The notes: generated by a model not told the origin, from the letters alone. 31,248 nucleotides of DNA from Desulfobacterales bacterium (GCA_012974475.1 JAAXQD010000038.1:1-31248), one strand, 5' to 3'; positions 16,161-24,530 are shown, counted from the stretch's first letter. A program made the numbers and translations.

Positions 16161-17048
16161 ATGGAATTTTCCCAACAAATCGCCCAATATATCATCACCG
16201 GTTTAACCATAGGGGCAATTTACGCCATTGTGGCCATGGGATTTAATATCATCCATAATGCCACCGGAATTGTCAATTTTGCCCAGTGTGAATTCATATC
16301 CCTTGGCGGGATGTTTATGTACTCTTTGGCGGTTCTTTTCAAAGTCAACTTGATCATCGCCTTTTTTATATCCATGGCCGGCGTTGCGCTTATTGGCGCC
16401 CTAATAGAGATGGGACCGATACGGCATGCCCGTTCAAAGGAGATCATCATTCTTATTTTTCTGACAATCGGGTTGTCGGAAATTCTCCGGGGAACGGCTC
16501 AGGTGGTGTGGGGGACTGACAATGTGGGCGTCCCTGCCTTTTCAGGCGAAACTCCGATTCATCTTCCGGGGGGGGCTGCCATAGTACCCCAGCACATCTG
16601 GATATTTGCCATTACCGTGATGGTCATGCTGATGCTCCGTTATTTTTTTAAAAAAACATTAATGGGCAAGGCCATGCGGGCAACGGCGGTGAATCGAAGG
16701 GCGGCGGCTTTAGCGGGGATTTCCGTTAATCGTATGGTCCTATTCTCCTTTGCATTCAGCGGTGCGTTGGGGGCGGTGGCCGGAATGATCATCGCACCGA
16801 TTTCTTCGACATCCTATGATACAGGCATCATGCTGGGACTGAAGGGATTTGCTGCAGCTATTCTCGGCGGTTACGGTAACTTTGCGGGTGCAATTTTAGG
16901 CGGAATAATCCTGGGTCTTCTGGAATCACTCGGCGCCGGCCTGATCTCCTCTCAATATAAAGATGCCATCGCATTTTTCGTTCTCCTTTTGGTTCTCTTT
17001 CTGAAACCAAGAGGGATCATGGGGTATGGAGAGTCGGAAAGGGTTTAG
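16161..17048 (+). CDS. livH: ABC transporter permease LivH
   Basis: A 295-residue integral membrane permease with about eight hydrophobic segments. Family marks are the N-terminal ITGLTIGAIYAIVAMGFNIIHNATGIVNFAQ, the motif MGKAMRATAVNRRAAALAGI that contacts the ATPase, and GYGNFAGAILGGIILG. It forms the membrane pore with LivM. ggagggaaaaaaatgacctt ATG gives a ribosome binding site within the hairpin's right arm. Confidence 0.95.
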   Translation: MEFSQQIAQYIITGLTIGAIYAIVAMGFNIIHNATGIVNFAQCEFISLGGMFMYSLAVLFKVNLIIAFFISMAGVALIGALIEMGPIRHARSKEIIILIFLTIGLSEILRGTAQVVWGTDNVGVPAFSGETPIHLPGGAAIVPQHIWIFAITVMVMLMLRYFFKKTLMGKAMRATAVNRRAAALAGISVNRMVLFSFAFSGALGAVAGMIIAPISSTSYDTGIMLGLKGFAAAILGGYGNFAGAILGGIILGLLESLGAGLISSQYKDAIAFFVLLLVLFLKPRGIMGYGESERV

Positions 17049-17102
17049 CCCGAATACATCAGGATAAACCATACCAAGGGGCATAATTTTATCATAATTA
17101 CG

Positions 17103-18071
17103 ATGGACCTTTTGTTAAAGCAAAAAGATAACCTCTGTTTCGGGATACTGGCCCTTGTCATTGTTGCCATTCCCGTGTTTGTCGAGAGCAAGTACTATTT
17201 CATTGTTTTGAACGTGATTGGTCTCAACACTCTAGTGGTTGTGGGGTTGAACCTGTTGATCGGTTTTGCCGGACAAATTTCATTGGGCCATGCTGCGTTT
17301 TACGGCCTCGGATCTTACTTTTCAGGGATACTTACCGTCAACTACGGATTCCCTTTGTGGCCGGCGATGCTTGTGGGAATGCTGGCAACGGGAGCTGTGG
17401 CATATCTGATCGGATACCCGTCTTTAAAGCTCCGGGGGAACTATCTGGTAATGGCGACATTGGGATTCGGTATAATTATCAATATTCTTATGGGCGAGCT
17501 GGAGCAATTCACCGGCGGGCATGACGGTTTGATGGGGATACCACCACTTGCCATCGGCGGTCTGACCTTTGATGATGACCTTAAAAATTTTTACCTGATT
17601 TGGAGTTTTGTTTTTTTCTTCATGCTGGCGGCCAGGAACTTACTTAACTCCAGGGTCGGCAGAGCATTGCGTGCTATTAAAGGCAGTGAAGTGGCTGCAA
17701 ATTCCTTGGGCGTTAATACGGCCGATTATAAAGTAAAGATTTTTGTCTTGAGCGCCATGTTTGCATCCGTATCCGGCAGTCTTTATGCTCATTACATTAC
17801 GTTTATCAGTCCCAGTTCTTACGATTTTCATTATTCCATCCAGGTCGTGACGATGGTTATCGTCGGCGGGATGGGAAGTCTGTGGGGCTCTCTGTTCGGC
17901 GCCGGCATACTCACCTTTATCTCCGAAGCACTTCATATCGCCAAACAATATCACATCATTGCATACGGCGTTTTTCTTTGTCTGGTCCTTGTCTTTTTGC
18001 CTGAAGGGATCGTGGTGGGTATTTACAATTTATTTTTAAAGAGAAAGACGCGGAAGCTTATAATAAAATGA
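17103..18071 (+). CDS. livM: ABC transporter permease LivM
   Basis: A 322-residue membrane permease, partner of LivH. It shows GLNLLIGFAGQISLGHAAFYGLGSY, GYPSLKLRGNYLVMATLGFG, the ATPase-contact motif NSRVGRALRAIKGSEVAANSLG, and the conserved GGMGSLWGSLFGAG. About nine membrane segments. It is the last gene of the ior-liv operon and is followed by a strong terminator about 140 bases on. Confidence 0.94.
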   Translation: MDLLLKQKDNLCFGILALVIVAIPVFVESKYYFIVLNVIGLNTLVVVGLNLLIGFAGQISLGHAAFYGLGSYFSGILTVNYGFPLWPAMLVGMLATGAVAYLIGYPSLKLRGNYLVMATLGFGIIINILMGELEQFTGGHDGLMGIPPLAIGGLTFDDDLKNFYLIWSFVFFFMLAARNLLNSRVGRALRAIKGSEVAANSLGVNTADYKVKIFVLSAMFASVSGSLYAHYITFISPSSYDFHYSIQVVTMVIVGGMGSLWGSLFGAGILTFISEALHIAKQYHIIAYGVFLCLVLVFLPEGIVVGIYNLFLKRKTRKLIIK

Positions 18072-18210
18072 ACGAATAAAAATCGTGGGAAAATCGGGAT
18101 GGGTTCGTAAAAAAAATACTTGCGCTTAAAAAAAACCTTGATTAATTGTTTTAGTTCTGTTAGCAAACCTCGAAACGCAGCAAGAAACCTTCGGGTGAAG
18201 TCGTTTATAC

Positions 18211-18281
18211 AGCCTGGGTCGTAAACCGATGATTTGTGCGAGAAAATGTAGCCTCCCACTGATACGGCCCAGGCTTTTTTT
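18211..18281 (+). terminator. Terminator after the ior-liv operon, with an unusually long loop
   Basis: AGCCTGGGTCGTA (18211-18223) pairs with TACGGCCCAGGCT (18263-18275), 13 pairs with one G-U, followed by TTTTTTT (18275-18281). The T-run exists only on the plus strand. The loop is 39 bases, much longer than a normal terminator loop, and the 60 bases before it also contain structure (ACC-TTCG-GGT, 18187-18196). It could be the 3' end of a small structured RNA. It lies between the convergent livM and moaA genes. Confidence 0.75.
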
Positions 18282-18290
18282 GCGCCCCTT

Positions 18291-19283
18291 TCAGCCCCCT
18301 ATGGCGCACATCTGAACTGCACTCCCGGCATTGTGATCTGTCTGTAGCTTATGTTCCAAAGGCTTGTGACGAACCACTTCGAGAAAAACCTCAGCCAGCT
18401 CCCTGTCAGAGCAGCCTTTTCGTATGATCGATTTTAAATCTTCCTGTTTGTCATGCATCAGACAGGGGCGTAATTGGCCACTTGCGGTTAATCTTAACCG
18501 ATTGCACGTCTGACAGAAATGACGGCTTATGGGTCGAATAAAGCCGATTTCTCCCCGGCCCGATTCAAACTTGAATCGTTCTGCAGGGCCGTCCTTGGTG
18601 CTCCTATCAACCGGAACAAGTTTGCCCAATTGTTCGATGTGCTTTTTAATTTCAGGGGCAAGTAAACGACGGTCCATGTCCATATGATTTGAACCCATGG
18701 GCATGTATTCGATAAAGCGTATGTGAAATGGATGGGTCATGGACAATCTGGCAATGTCGACCAAATCACCGTCGTTGACGCCTTTTATGGGCACCACATT
18801 AATTTTGATGGGATAAAATCCCGTTCGTTGAGCCAGTTCTATGCCTTCCCATACTTGGTCGAAAAAATCGTAGCCTGTAATTTGCTTGAACTTCTCTCTG
18901 TTTAACGTGTCTAGACTAATATTTATTCTTTTTATACCGGCGGATTTGATCTTGTGTATGTTATCCTTGAGCAGAACACCATTGGTGGTCAGAGATATAT
19001 CCTGAAGTCCTTCTATTCCGGCCAGTTTCTCTAAAAAATGATAAACACCTTTTCTAACCAGCGGTTCTCCACCGGTTACTCTGACCTTGGAGATCCCAAG
19101 GCGTATGCTTACCCTGACAATGCGGAGTATCTCTTCATAGCTTAATATCTCATGGTGCGAGAGCTTTGGAATCAGATCCTGAGGCACGCAGTATAGACAT
19201 TTCAGGTTGCAGCGGTCGGTAATGGATATGCGAAGGTAGTTCAGATTTCGATTGAATCGGTCGATCAGGTTTGAGCTTGGCAA
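18291..19283 (-). CDS. moaA: GTP 3',8-cyclase MoaA (molybdenum cofactor synthesis)
   Basis: A 330-residue radical-SAM enzyme that converts GTP to 3',8-cyclo-GTP in the first step of molybdopterin synthesis. The radical-SAM cluster motif ITDRCNLKCLYC lies near residues 21-32, GGEPL near 71, and the C-terminal second cluster is built by CQTCNRLRLTASGQLRPCL. The protein ends in the conserved Gly-Gly. Start is TTG 19283 preceded by aagagga about ten bases upstream. Molybdenum or tungsten enzymes such as formate dehydrogenase would be the end users. The cell also has selA in this window, so selenium-containing formate dehydrogenases are plausible. Confidence 0.95.
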   Translation of the reverse strand: MPSSNLIDRFNRNLNYLRISITDRCNLKCLYCVPQDLIPKLSHHEILSYEEILRIVRVSIRLGISKVRVTGGEPLVRKGVYHFLEKLAGIEGLQDISLTTNGVLLKDNIHKIKSAGIKRINISLDTLNREKFKQITGYDFFDQVWEGIELAQRTGFYPIKINVVPIKGVNDGDLVDIARLSMTHPFHIRFIEYMPMGSNHMDMDRRLLAPEIKKHIEQLGKLVPVDRSTKDGPAERFKFESGRGEIGFIRPISRHFCQTCNRLRLTASGQLRPCLMHDKQEDLKSIIRKGCSDRELAEVFLEVVRHKPLEHKLQTDHNAGSAVQMCAIGG

Positions 19284-19370
19284 TGTGTTTGTATCCTCTT
19301 AATTTGGATTTTCCCCAGGAAACCAAAACGTTCAATTGGAATAAATGATATCACAAGGATCCGGAAAAAG

Positions 19371-19403
19371 GAAAACACGAAACATCGAAAATTTCGTGTT
19401 TTC
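19371..19403 (-). terminator. Terminator between gpgS and moaA
   Basis: GAAAACACGAAA (19371-19382) and TTTCGTGTTTTC (19392-19403) form a perfect 12-bp stem. Read on the minus strand the hairpin is followed by CCTTTTT, so it ends transcripts from gpgS before moaA. Confidence 0.75.
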
Positions 19404-19424
19404 TTGATGGCGCGATCAAATCAT

Positions 19425-20396
19425 CTATCTTTTGAACTTTTCACGATACTCCGGAACTTCGATAATGGGGGGCCTCTCGTGGCCTTCAATTTTGTAAATA
19501 TCCGGCATGTATTGATTTTTTACAAGGTTATATTGTATCATTTCATCAAAAAGATCCTCTCTAAAATCGACCAGTCCCAATTTTCTTTTCCGTCTGATGA
19601 ACGTCTGTAAAATCGCAAACGCCATTTTTCCCAACGCCCGTGTGTCCTGGTTTCTGTGAATTCGCTTGTCAAGGTCCACCTGAGCAATTACATCGAGTCC
19701 CCATTTTTCATAGATATCGAGAATGATGCTGGTTTCGACCCCATACCCGATGGGGAATGGAATTTTTTCAAATAGTTCGCGAACGCCGGCATATTCACCG
19801 GATAACGGCTGTAAAATCTGTGTGAGTTCCGGGAAGAAAAGAGAGAACAGCGGTCTGATAACAAGCTCGGTGACTCGGCCGCCGCCGGTGGGTCTGATTT
19901 TACTTTTTCCAATGGAAATCGGTCGGTCATAAAAGGCTTTTACGTATTTGACATGATCGAAAAGAAGCAGCGGCCCCAAGAGCCCATAGGCAAATCTGTG
20001 ATGAATATTTTTTATGTCTGTATCCAAGTAGACAATGATATCGCCTTGGGCAATATAAAGGGCTTTCCAGAGGTTTTCCCCTTTGCCTTTGAACGTTTCC
20101 AGGTGCGGAAGAATCTCTGCTGCTTCATAAACATCCGCCCCAAATGCACTTGCAATATCCCTGGTTTTATCTGTGGACCCGGAGTCGATTACAACGATCT
20201 CATCGAGAAGGGGATAGCGCGTCATCAGCTCTGATTTCATTATCAGAATTTCTTTTGCGATGGTTTTTTCTTCATTCAGCGTGGGCAGGCACAGAGAAAT
20301 TTTCAGATTTTTCCGTTGTTTTTCCTCCACCAGTCGATTGAGGTTGTTGAATTCTGAATAATGGAAGGTATTTTTTTCAAGCCAACTGCTCTTCAT
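19425..20396 (-). CDS. gpgS: Glucosyl-3-phosphoglycerate synthase (GT81 family)
   Basis: A 323-residue GT-A fold glycosyltransferase that joins glucose from an NDP-glucose to 3-phosphoglycerate, the first step to glucosylglycerate, a compatible solute and polysaccharide precursor. Visible motifs are CLPTLNEEKTI, VVIDSGSTDKTRD, the metal-binding YLDTDI, the substrate loop GGGRVTELV, QPLSGEYAG, GYGVETSI and KRIHRN, all matching GpgS. The start is ATG 20396 with a GGAGG box five bases upstream; an in-frame ATG at 20414 lacks this. The first codons overlap the end of the M20-like gene by 20 bases, so the two are coupled. No GpgP phosphatase is in the window. Confidence 0.9.
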   Translation of the reverse strand: MKSSWLEKNTFHYSEFNNLNRLVEEKQRKNLKISLCLPTLNEEKTIAKEILIMKSELMTRYPLLDEIVVIDSGSTDKTRDIASAFGADVYEAAEILPHLETFKGKGENLWKALYIAQGDIIVYLDTDIKNIHHRFAYGLLGPLLLFDHVKYVKAFYDRPISIGKSKIRPTGGGRVTELVIRPLFSLFFPELTQILQPLSGEYAGVRELFEKIPFPIGYGVETSIILDIYEKWGLDVIAQVDLDKRIHRNQDTRALGKMAFAILQTFIRRKRKLGLVDFREDLFDEMIQYNLVKNQYMPDIYKIEGHERPPIIEVPEYREKFKR

Positions 20397-21546
20397 CACA
20401 TCCTCCGCTGTCAATGGCCATCAATACACCGATAATCTGGGCGATCCCTTTAGAGATGGGCTCGATTTCCACGGTGGCATTTTTCTGGTGATAGTTTTCA
20501 CCCCGGGTAATTCCAAGTGTAACCGCTGGAATTTTACGTGCAAGAAAGATTGAAAGCTCAGACTCGCTGGGCTCACTGATGGGTACTAAATCGAGTTTTT
20601 TCATCACAGCAACCGTGCTTTTTACCAGAGGATGAGCGAAATTTAACCGTGCTGCATGGATATTGCTCAATGTTTTTAATTTCAGATCGACTTCATGTTC
20701 ATGACCGATGCCCTCGACAACATCCTTAATGTTGTTGAAAATCGATTTAACCATTTTGTCGGAGTTGCTCTGGATCTCAAAACCGAGGGTCGCGTTATAT
20801 GCAATCACGCCGTGCTTGAAACCACCTGAGGTTTTTCCGATAATAACCCGAGATCGTGGTCTTTGGGGCAATCGGAGTTTAAGTATCTGGTTGATCACCT
20901 CGTTTAAAATCAGAATTGCATTGGGCTTGAATTTATGCTCCCAGCCGTTGTCCGAGGAGATGTTGCATTCCACTTCACATCGAATCATTCCATCGGTGTA
21001 GTAGCTGAGCCTTCCGAGTTCAGTAGCCTCGATACAGACCGCCCCTCTGATGGGCGTGGCCCATGTTTTTAAAAGGTGCCGGATGCCTCTCAGGTTGCCT
21101 TTGCCCAAAGACTGTATAACACCGGCCAGGACGATGTCCGATTCAAAGCGCAGATTTAATTTTCGAAGGATTTCCGGCAAGGAGAGCAGGACGCCGACCC
21201 CCACGGAATTGTCCATGATACCTGCACCGGTGATTGAATTCTCTTTGATGGTATAATAATGATCGATATCTTTGCTAAAAATGGTGTCCAGGTGTGCGAC
21301 GACAAAGATGGGGGGCTTCTTTTCAGAGGTCCCCTTGATGATGCCGATGGGGTTTCGGTAGCCATCAGTGGTGCATTCATCCACTTGGAATTCGGCCAGT
21401 CTTTCCATGAAGACACCGATGCGTTTTTTTTCCTTGAATGTGGGAGCGGGGATCTGTCCGATCAATACGATGTTGGTAATTATGGTCTCTTTCATGGATG
21501 TAATCGTATCGACAAATCCATGGAGTTTATCGAGATGGTCGTCCAT
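20377..21546 (-). CDS. M20/M28-like peptidase homologue, catalytic residues altered
   Basis: A 389-residue protein with the layout of M20-type zinc peptidases. The first metal motif VAHLDTIF lies near residue 84, the bridging Asp is in GAGIMDNSVGVGVLL near 111, and the C-terminal ligand region is GENYHQKNATVEI near 362. At the place where active enzymes have the catalytic Glu-Glu pair (as in VxEExGxxGA) it has GVIQSLGKGNLRG, so both acids are replaced. A later acidic residue, EATELG, is present. This suggests a non-peptidolytic member or pseudoenzyme that may still bind metal. It is cotranscribed with and overlaps gpgS, so a role around glucosylglycerate or a related osmolyte is possible. Confidence 0.75.
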   Translation of the reverse strand: MDDHLDKLHGFVDTITSMKETIITNIVLIGQIPAPTFKEKKRIGVFMERLAEFQVDECTTDGYRNPIGIIKGTSEKKPPIFVVAHLDTIFSKDIDHYYTIKENSITGAGIMDNSVGVGVLLSLPEILRKLNLRFESDIVLAGVIQSLGKGNLRGIRHLLKTWATPIRGAVCIEATELGRLSYYTDGMIRCEVECNISSDNGWEHKFKPNAILILNEVINQILKLRLPQRPRSRVIIGKTSGGFKHGVIAYNATLGFEIQSNSDKMVKSIFNNIKDVVEGIGHEHEVDLKLKTLSNIHAARLNFAHPLVKSTVAVMKKLDLVPISEPSESELSIFLARKIPAVTLGITRGENYHQKNATVEIEPISKGIAQIIGVLMAIDSGGCDEEQLA

Positions 21547-21588
21547 GACGGTTCCCTTTAGTTGTGTTGAGTGCTTGGAAAAAAATTA

Positions 21589-21618
21589 AAGATACACTAA
21601 AACATGGGAGCGGGTCAA
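21589..21618 (-). promoter_or_regulatory. Probable promoter of the M20-like/gpgS operon
   Basis: On the minus strand TTGACC (21618-21613) and TATCTT (21594-21589) are separated by 18 bases, about 45 bases before the gene start. Confidence 0.45.
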
Positions 21619-21721
21619 TATGTCTTTGTATTATGGTCCGGGCCGATTCATTTTGAAAATTCACATGGGAAAAGCATATTTTCCTCCCCCCGCGGGACCT
21701 GTTTCGGATCGTAAGATCCCC

Positions 21722-23236
21722 TCAGCTGAAATGCGTTAGAATTGCCTGGCACAGTCCCGGTATGGTGTAGGATTCTGCGATGATGTGGACGTCAAATCCC
21801 AGGTCTCGTGCCGTATCGGCGGTTACGGGACCGATGCTGGCGATGGTGACCCCTCGCATGAGATCCTTAAGATCTTCGTTGGGGAAAAGGGCGCGGAAGT
21901 TTTTTACGGTGGAAGAGCTTGTAAATGTGATCATATCTATGGATCGTTCTTTGAGACGTGCCGACAGGACATCGGTGTTGTCCTTGACCGCATGGGTACA
22001 GTATGCTGTGACTTCATCAACAACGGCCCCCATCTTTTTCAGTTCCAACGGCAGCACCGGCCTTGCCTCTTTTGCGCGGGGCAGCAGAATCTTTCTCCCG
22101 GTGACATCTTTTCCGGCAAATGCCTTGACCACAGACTCGGCCCGGTAGCTTTCGGGGACAATATCGCTTTTGAGCCCAAAATCGAACAGTCTTTTTTCTG
22201 TTGCCGGACCGATAACCGCCGTATGGATATCTTTTAAGGCACGGACATCTTTGTTTTTTTGGAAAAGCCGCTCAAAAAAGAAGTTAACGCCGTTGACGCT
22301 GGTAAAGATCAGCCAGTCATAAGATGAAAGGTTTTCCATGGCCCGGTCCAATGGTTTTACATCCTGGGGCGGGCTAACTTTTATGGTGGGGCATTCGAGA
22401 CACTCGGCGCCCAGATCGGAAAGCCGCTTGACCAGGTCACTGGCCTGTTCCCGGGCTCGGGTTACCACGATGCATTGTCCCATCAAAGGCCGGGTTTCAA
22501 ACCATCGCATTTTTTCTCTTAATTTTACAACATGACCCACAACAATAATGGCCGGTGGTTTGAGACCGGCGGCTTTTGTGCGTTCGACAATGGTATCGAG
22601 TGTTCCTGAAACAGTGGTCTGTTTGGGGGTCGTTCCCCAGCGGACGAGGGCAACCGGGGTGTCCGGGGACATACCGTGGTGCATGAGGCGGTCTGTTATA
22701 TGGGGAAGATTTTTGACACCCATGAGAAAAACAAGGGTTCCAATTCCTTTGGCAAGTGCTGCCCAGTCGATATTCGATTCCGCTTTTGCGGGGTCTTCAT
22801 GTCCGGTGACGAAAGCGATTGTGGAGGTAAATTTTCGGTGTGTCAGCGGGATGCCGGCATAGGCCGGGGCGGCGATGGCCGAAGTGACACCGGGGATAAT
22901 TTCAAAAGGAATTCGGGCGTCGATGAGCACCTCTGCTTCTTCGCCGCCCCGTCCGAATATAAATGGATCGCCGCCCTTCAGCCGGGTGACCGTAAAACCT
23001 TTTTGGGCTTTTTCCGCGATCAGCGCATTGATTCTATCCTGGGAAAGGGTGTGATCTCCTCCTTTTTTCCCCACATAGATGATTTCAGCATGCTCTCGGG
23101 CATGTTTTAACAGGCTTGGAGATGCAAGATAATCGTAGATAATGACATCGGCGTTCTTGATGCACTCCAACCCCTTTAACGTGATCAACTCCGGATCACC
23201 GGGCCCGGCACCGACCAGATAGACTTTACCGTTCAT
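21722..23236 (-). CDS. cobA-hemD: Fused uroporphyrinogen-III methyltransferase / uroporphyrinogen-III synthase
   Basis: A 504-residue two-domain enzyme. The N-terminal half (about 1-245) is a SAM uroporphyrinogen-III methyltransferase: VYLVGAGPGDPELITLKG, RLKGGDPFIFGRGGEE, AYAGIPLTHR and FLMGVKNL. The C-terminal half (about 250-504) is HemD, with VTRAREQASDLVKRL, FTSVNGV and FTSSSTVKNF. HemD closes and inverts the bilane made by HemC; CobA methylates the product to precorrin-2, the branch point to siroheme, cobalamin and, in sulfate reducers, heme by the siroheme route. Its ATG overlaps the end of hemC by 11 bases, so it is translated with it. Confidence 0.95.
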   Translation of the reverse strand: MNGKVYLVGAGPGDPELITLKGLECIKNADVIIYDYLASPSLLKHAREHAEIIYVGKKGGDHTLSQDRINALIAEKAQKGFTVTRLKGGDPFIFGRGGEEAEVLIDARIPFEIIPGVTSAIAAPAYAGIPLTHRKFTSTIAFVTGHEDPAKAESNIDWAALAKGIGTLVFLMGVKNLPHITDRLMHHGMSPDTPVALVRWGTTPKQTTVSGTLDTIVERTKAAGLKPPAIIVVGHVVKLREKMRWFETRPLMGQCIVVTRAREQASDLVKRLSDLGAECLECPTIKVSPPQDVKPLDRAMENLSSYDWLIFTSVNGVNFFFERLFQKNKDVRALKDIHTAVIGPATEKRLFDFGLKSDIVPESYRAESVVKAFAGKDVTGRKILLPRAKEARPVLPLELKKMGAVVDEVTAYCTHAVKDNTDVLSARLKERSIDMITFTSSSTVKNFRALFPNEDLKDLMRGVTIASIGPVTADTARDLGFDVHIIAESYTIPGLCQAILTHFS

Positions 23237-24173
23237 GGTTTAAATCCAGATCAGATTTAAGGTTTTCCATTATGGTTTTCGCCCCCATGGAAACCAGATG
23301 ATTGGCAAGTTCTACGCCGATGGTTTCGGCCGAACCTTCAGGCCCTGAAAAGGTCTCCTTGAGGAGGGTTTTTCCATCGACAGTGGCCACAAGACCGCAA
23401 AGGGTAAACAGGGCGTTGTCGATTTTTCCGTGGGCTGCAATCGGGACTTGGCATCCGCCTTCGAGGCGGTTTAAAAAGGCACGTTCACCCATGACGATCG
23501 TTCTTGTTTGACGGTGATCAAGTTCTGCGACCATCGGCGCCACCTCGGGATCATTTTCCCGGATCTCGATACAAAGGGCACCCTGGCCAACGGCCGGAAG
23601 CATAATGTTTTCGTCAAGGAATTCGGTTATTTTGTTTTCAAGACCCAAGCGCTTAACACCGGCCGCCGCCAGAACGATGGCATCAAGATTTTCAGTTTCG
23701 AGCTTTTTTAGGCGCGTGTCCAGGTTCCCCCTTAAGGGGGATACACGCAGATCCGGTCTGGCATGGAGAAGCTGAGCGGCTCGACGAAGACTGCTGGTTC
23801 CGATCCTGGCGCCGGGTTCAAGTTGGGAAAGGCGCAGTCCTTTTTTTGAAATCAGAACATCTTTCGGATTTTCGCGCTCGGGAATTGCGCCGATGCACAG
23901 CCCTTTCGGTATTTCCGACGGCATATCCTTCATGCTGTGTACAGCAAGGTCTATGCGGCCGTCTAAAAGCGCTTCTTCGATTTCTTTTACAAAAAGTCCT
24001 TTGCCGCCGACCTTGGAAAGGGGAACATCGAGAATTTTGTCGCCTTTGGTTTTTATGATGACAAGTTCCACCGAAAAGGAAGGGTGTTGGGTATTCAGCG
24101 CAGATTTAACCCAGTTTGCCTGCCAGAGTGCGAGTTTGCTGCCCCGGGTTCCTATTTTGAGTGTTTTTCCCAT
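23226..24173 (-). CDS. hemC: Hydroxymethylbilane synthase (porphobilinogen deaminase)
   Basis: A 315-residue HemC, which polymerises four porphobilinogens. Marks are the N-terminal IGTRGSKLALWQANWV, the substrate-binding VHSMKDMPSEIP, RRAAQLLHARPDL and RGNLDTRL. The dipyrromethane cofactor Cys lies in LEGGCQVPIAAHG near residue 240. Full family length. The start ATG overlaps the TGA of fmdB (TGATG), and its end overlaps the start of cobA-hemD, giving a tightly coupled three-gene operon. Confidence 0.96.
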   Translation of the reverse strand: MGKTLKIGTRGSKLALWQANWVKSALNTQHPSFSVELVIIKTKGDKILDVPLSKVGGKGLFVKEIEEALLDGRIDLAVHSMKDMPSEIPKGLCIGAIPERENPKDVLISKKGLRLSQLEPGARIGTSSLRRAAQLLHARPDLRVSPLRGNLDTRLKKLETENLDAIVLAAAGVKRLGLENKITEFLDENIMLPAVGQGALCIEIRENDPEVAPMVAELDHRQTRTIVMGERAFLNRLEGGCQVPIAAHGKIDNALFTLCGLVATVDGKTLLKETFSGPEGSAETIGVELANHLVSMGAKTIMENLKSDLDLNHER

Positions 24174-24403
24174 CAGTGACTACAGCTCGAACAACTGGTA
24201 GCTGAACATCCACCACAAGATGATGCCGACGCAGCCCCCTTAACCGTTTGACCATGGCTGCCTTTACTAAAGAATGTGCATGCGGACATGATTTTTTTGA
24301 CTTTTTTGTTGTTGCATGACGGGCAAACAGCCTTCTCGTTTCCAAAAACCAGACATTCAAAGTCTTTTTCACATGCATCGCAATGAAATTCGTAAATCGG
24401 CAT
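24173..24403 (-). CDS. FmdB-family zinc-ribbon regulatory protein
   Basis: A 76-residue protein with an N-terminal zinc ribbon: MPIYEFHCDACEKDFE and VCPSCNNKKVKKIMS give two CxxC pairs. The C-terminus is Ser/Cys-rich (SCGGCSATSCSSCSH), which adds further possible metal ligands. The family is named from a putative regulator of formamidase or amidase genes, but its function is not established. Here it is the first gene of the operon with hemC and cobA-hemD, sharing a base with hemC. A metal- or redox-sensing role in tetrapyrrole synthesis is possible, without direct evidence. Confidence 0.85.
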   Translation of the reverse strand: MPIYEFHCDACEKDFECLVFGNEKAVCPSCNNKKVKKIMSACTFFSKGSHGQTVKGAASASSCGGCSATSCSSCSH

Positions 24404-24499
24404 TATAAACGACCCCTTATCTTTTCAATAAATTTAAATGCTTTCATACATCCTGGTGAACTGCAACAGCGACCGCTCATCGATCTTTACGGGTGACAG

Positions 24500-24527
24500 A
24501 TTATAATCATCCATGGGGTGATATCAA
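24500..24527 (-). promoter_or_regulatory. Sigma-70 type promoter of fmdB-hemC-cobA/hemD
   Basis: Minus-strand TTGATA (24527-24522) and TATAAT (24505-24500) are 16 bases apart, with a perfect -10. The first three bases of the -35 box belong to the target duplication of MITE copy 2, so the insertion sits directly against the promoter without destroying it. Confidence 0.65.
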
Positions 24528-24530
24528 CCT

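Noticed and set aside
18160..18281. Resemblance to a cyclic di-GMP-I (GEMM) riboswitch: GCAAACC, GAAA and GTAGCC strings occur in order
   Set aside because: The required stem around the GAAA loop and the GGACGCAAAGCC block are absent, and no gene follows on this strand because moaA is convergent. I call only the terminator.
19150..19335. A 61-codon ORF overlapping the moaA start on the same strand in another frame
   Set aside because: It lies mostly within moaA coding sequence and has no recognisable protein features.
19284..19370. Molybdenum-cofactor riboswitch upstream of moaA
   Set aside because: The leader between the terminator and the moaA start is under 90 bases, AT-rich, and lacks the extended structure of that motif.
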